Source: Streptomyces spiralis (GTDB lineage Bacteria > Actinomycetota > Actinomycetes > Streptomycetales > Streptomycetaceae). Taken from it: a DNA stretch of 41,298 nucleotides. The DNA lies in contig NZ_BNBC01000018.1 of the NCBI RefSeq assembly GCF_014654675.1, positions 1-41,298 on the forward strand, read 5' to 3'. Below the pieces are notes generated by a model. The model was not told where the DNA came from. It searched no databases and worked only from the letters and a program-made list of their open reading frames with translations. Shown here piece by piece: positions 39,208-41,298 of this stretch. The translations under genes and the position numbers were made by a program. Each line of letters begins with the position of its first letter. Position 1 is the first letter of the stretch.

Positions 39208-41160
39208 ATGAACGTTATGGGGGACAAGGTAACTCTGTTCGAGACAGGGCGATTTGTGCAGGCTTCCGATCCCGGGACGGGCGGGGAGCCCGAGGGCCTC
39301 GAGGGGACCCGGGGGCCGCAGGGGATCGGGGACGCGACCACGGACGAGACCGTTGAGGCCGCCGACGAGATGGCCGAACTGGCGCGCCGCCGGCTCGCCG
39401 CCGAGGCCGGCGACATCGACGCGATGAGCGTTCTCGGAGCCATGCTGCTGCGCCGCGGCGACCTCGACGGAGCCGAACCCCATCTGCGTGCCGCCACCTC
39501 GGCCGGTGACCGCGCCGCCGCGAACAACCTGGGCGTCCTCCTCCACCAGCGTGGCTACGCCGACGAAGCGGCGGGCTGGTGGCGGATCGCCGCCGTCGCC
39601 GGCTCCGCCGCGGCCGCGCACGCGCTCGGCCGGCACCACCGCGAGCGCGGCGACGAGCCCGCCGCCGAGTACTGGCTGCGCCAGTCCGCCGAGCAGGGCC
39701 ATGTGCTGGGCGCCTACGCGCTCGCCGACCTCCTGGAGCACCGCGCGGACGCCGGCGCCGAGCGCTGGATGCGGGTCGCCGCCGAGCGCGGCCACCGCGA
39801 GGCGGCGTACCGGCTGGCGAGGGCCCTCGACCGGCGTGCGGCGGACGAGTGCGCCGCGGACGGCGGTGCCGGCGCCCGTGGCACCGGCTCGCGCGGGGCC
39901 GGTTCCACCGGCGCGGACCGCGACGGCGCGGACTCCGAAAGGAGCGGCCTGCCTGCGGAGGCCGAGCAGTGGTACCGGCAGGCCGCGGCGCGCGGGCACC
40001 GGCGCGCGGCGCTGCACCTCGGCGCGATCCTGGAGAAGCGGGGCGAGCTGAAGGAGGCCGGCCGCTGGTACCTGACGTCCGCCAAGGACGGCGAGGCCCG
40101 GGCCGCCTGCGCCCTCGGGTTCCTGCTGCGCGACGCCGGAGACATCGAGAGCGCGGCCGTGTGGTGGCTGCGGGCCGCCCAGGAGGGGGACGGCAACGCG
40201 GCGAACGCGCTGGGCGCGCTGCACGCCGAGCGCGGCGAGACGCAGACCGCCGAGCGCTGGTACCGGGCGGCCATGGACGCCGGCGACGTGAACGGCGCCT
40301 ACAACCTCGGGCTGCTCTGCGCCGAGCAGGGACGGACCGCGCAGGCCGAGCAGTGGTACCGGCGCGCCGCCTACGCAGGCCACCGGGAGGCGGCCAACGC
40401 GCTGGCCGTCCTGCTGCTCCAGAGCGGGGACACCGGCGGGGCCGAACCGTGGTTCTCCCGGGCCGCGGAGTCCGGGAGCGTGGACGCAGCGTTCAACCTG
40501 GGGATCCTCTACGCCGGGCGGGACCTGGAGTCCGAGGCCCTGCGCTGGTACGAGCGGGCGGCGGCCGCCGGGCACACGGAGGCGGCACTGCAGGTCGGGA
40601 TCGCCCGGCTGCGTGCGGGCGACGAGCGGCAGGCCGAGCGGCATCTGCGCTGCGCGGCCGGCGGCGGGAACGCCGAGGCCGCCTACCGGCTGGCGACGGT
40701 GCTCGACGCGCGACGGCCGCCGGTGCCGGCGCACGAGCTCGGGGAGTCGGTGATCCACGAGAAGACCGAGTGCGAGGAGTGGTACGAGCGGGCGGCCACC
40801 CAGGGGCACCGGCGCGCGCAGGTGCGGGTCGGCATGCTGGCCGCGGCCCGGGGGGACGTGGTCGAGGCGGCACGCTGGTACCGGACGGCGGCGGAGGCCG
40901 GGTCCCGCAACGGCGCGTTCAACCTGGGACTGCTGCTCGCGCGGGAGGGCAGCGAGCCGGAGGCCGCCGTGTGGTGGGCCCGGGCCGCCGACGCGGGCCA
41001 CGGGCGGGCGGCGCTGCGGCTGGCCCTCGTCTACGCGCGCCGCGGGGAGCTCGCGGAGGGGCAGCGGTGGGCCGACCGCGCGGTGGCGCTGGGCCCGGCC
41101 GAGGTCGCGGAGCGGGCCGCACGGCTCAGGGACGCGCTGCGGGAGGAGCTGTCGGCGTGA
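39208..41160 (+). CDS. Sel1/TPR-like repeat protein
   Basis: 650-residue protein made almost entirely of 36-residue Sel1/TPR-like helical hairpins, about 15 copies (typical unit AEQWYRRAAYAGHREAANAL then AVLLLQSGDTGG). Consensus Trp-Tyr and Ala-Ala-x-x-Gly-His positions repeat through the chain. Residues 1-60 are different and acidic. A Gly/Ala/Arg-rich insert (about 215-245) breaks the array. There is no signal peptide, enzyme motif or transmembrane segment; such arrays are protein-interaction scaffolds. The ATG at 39208 follows AGGTGGTG; a second in-frame ATG at 39217 is possible. It has its own promoter and precedes an initiator tRNA gene. Confidence 0.9.
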   Translation: MNVMGDKVTLFETGRFVQASDPGTGGEPEGLEGTRGPQGIGDATTDETVEAADEMAELARRRLAAEAGDIDAMSVLGAMLLRRGDLDGAEPHLRAATSAGDRAAANNLGVLLHQRGYADEAAGWWRIAAVAGSAAAAHALGRHHRERGDEPAAEYWLRQSAEQGHVLGAYALADLLEHRADAGAERWMRVAAERGHREAAYRLARALDRRAADECAADGGAGARGTGSRGAGSTGADRDGADSERSGLPAEAEQWYRQAAARGHRRAALHLGAILEKRGELKEAGRWYLTSAKDGEARAACALGFLLRDAGDIESAAVWWLRAAQEGDGNAANALGALHAERGETQTAERWYRAAMDAGDVNGAYNLGLLCAEQGRTAQAEQWYRRAAYAGHREAANALAVLLLQSGDTGGAEPWFSRAAESGSVDAAFNLGILYAGRDLESEALRWYERAAAAGHTEAALQVGIARLRAGDERQAERHLRCAAGGGNAEAAYRLATVLDARRPPVPAHELGESVIHEKTECEEWYERAATQGHRRAQVRVGMLAAARGDVVEAARWYRTAAEAGSRNGAFNLGLLLAREGSEPEAAVWWARAADAGHGRAALRLALVYARRGELAEGQRWADRAVALGPAEVAERAARLRDALREELSA

Positions 41161-41186
41161 TGTGCGCGACGCTCCCCGTGAACGAT

Positions 41187-41216
41187 TTGCTTCTTTCCCC
41201 GCCGGTCACGTAGTGT
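41187..41216 (+). promoter_or_regulatory. Promoter of the initiator tRNA gene
   Basis: TTGCTT, 18 nt, TAGTGT; the start would lie near 41223, six bases before the mature tRNA. This is a typical housekeeping-sigma promoter. Confidence 0.7.
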
Positions 41217-41228
41217 TCTATTCACCGA

Positions 41229-41298
41229 CGCGGGGTGGAGCAGCTCGGTAGCTCGCTGGGCTCATAACCCAGAGGTCGCAGGTTCAAATCCTGTCCCC
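41229..41298 (+). tRNA. Initiator tRNA-fMet (CAT), 3' end cut by the window edge
   Basis: 70 of about 77 bases are present. Anticodon CAT lies in the loop of a stem with three consecutive G-C pairs (TGGGCTCATAACCCA), the hallmark of initiator tRNA. The D arm (GAGCAGCTCGGTAGCTC) and T arm (GCAGGTTCAAATCCTGT) are intact. The 5' end CGCGGGG pairs with the CCCC that ends the window, leaving position 1 for the initiator-type mismatch. Confidence 0.93.

Overview
The window is about 41 kb of very GC-rich chromosome with strong third-position G/C bias, GTG and TTG starts, WhiB-family and actinobacterium-specific genes. It is best read as the core chromosome of a Streptomyces species. I see no insertion sequence, integrase, prophage or CRISPR array. 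The backbone matches the Mycobacterium neighbourhood I know from memory as Rv3204 to Rv3193c (alkyltransferase-like protein, adnA, adnB, nudC, mycoredoxin, uvrD2, whiB7, ABC1 kinase, zincin, PDZ-Lon protease, UPF0182). It is therefore an old conserved genome-maintenance and stress neighbourhood rather than an island.

Layout. Bases 72-7774 (minus strand): a membrane M48-type peptidase, two tandem Tap/Slp-like lipoprotein alpha/beta hydrolases, and a large membrane protein joining a degenerate kinase-like domain to an LPG-synthase-type membrane domain. Bases 7961-20969 (mostly plus): alkyltransferase-like protein, AdnA and AdnB (motor-nuclease for double-strand break resection), M20 peptidase, NudC, mycoredoxin (minus) and UvrD2. 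Bases 20970-22660: the wblC (whiB7) antibiotic-response gene behind a leader of about 600 nt with a reading frame and an attenuator, then two small genes. Bases 22712-25373 (minus): a ThiF-like protein overlapping an ABC1 kinase. Bases 25637-29676 (plus): a small zinc peptidase, then a TerD-AIM24 fusion and two further AIM24 proteins. Bases 29751-31756 (minus): NUDIX hydrolase and DUF2342 zincin. Bases 31947-41160: SDR protein, MoaE, a 54-residue membrane protein, PDZ-Lon protease, a PPA1357-like protein (minus), UPF0182 membrane protein and a Sel1/TPR repeat protein. The window ends inside an initiator tRNA gene.

Regulation is the most interesting layer. RecA-NDp (PafBC-type DNA-damage) promoter motifs TTGTCRGTG-N8-TANNNT occur exactly in front of adnB and of the 54-residue membrane protein, and in weaker form in front of the alkyltransferase-like gene and the TerD-AIM24 gene. 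Thiol-stress sigma-R motifs (GGAAT or GGAAC, 18 nt, GTT) precede mycoredoxin and the UPF0182 gene. The wblC unit has an AT-rich element, promoter, leader frame and a perfect 11-bp terminator. DNA damage, thiol stress and ribosome-inhibitor responses thus meet in one neighbourhood. Several genes look leaderless, with a -10 box 6-7 nt before the start codon. Start codons were chosen from ribosome-binding sites, -10 spacing and family knowledge; alternatives are stated.
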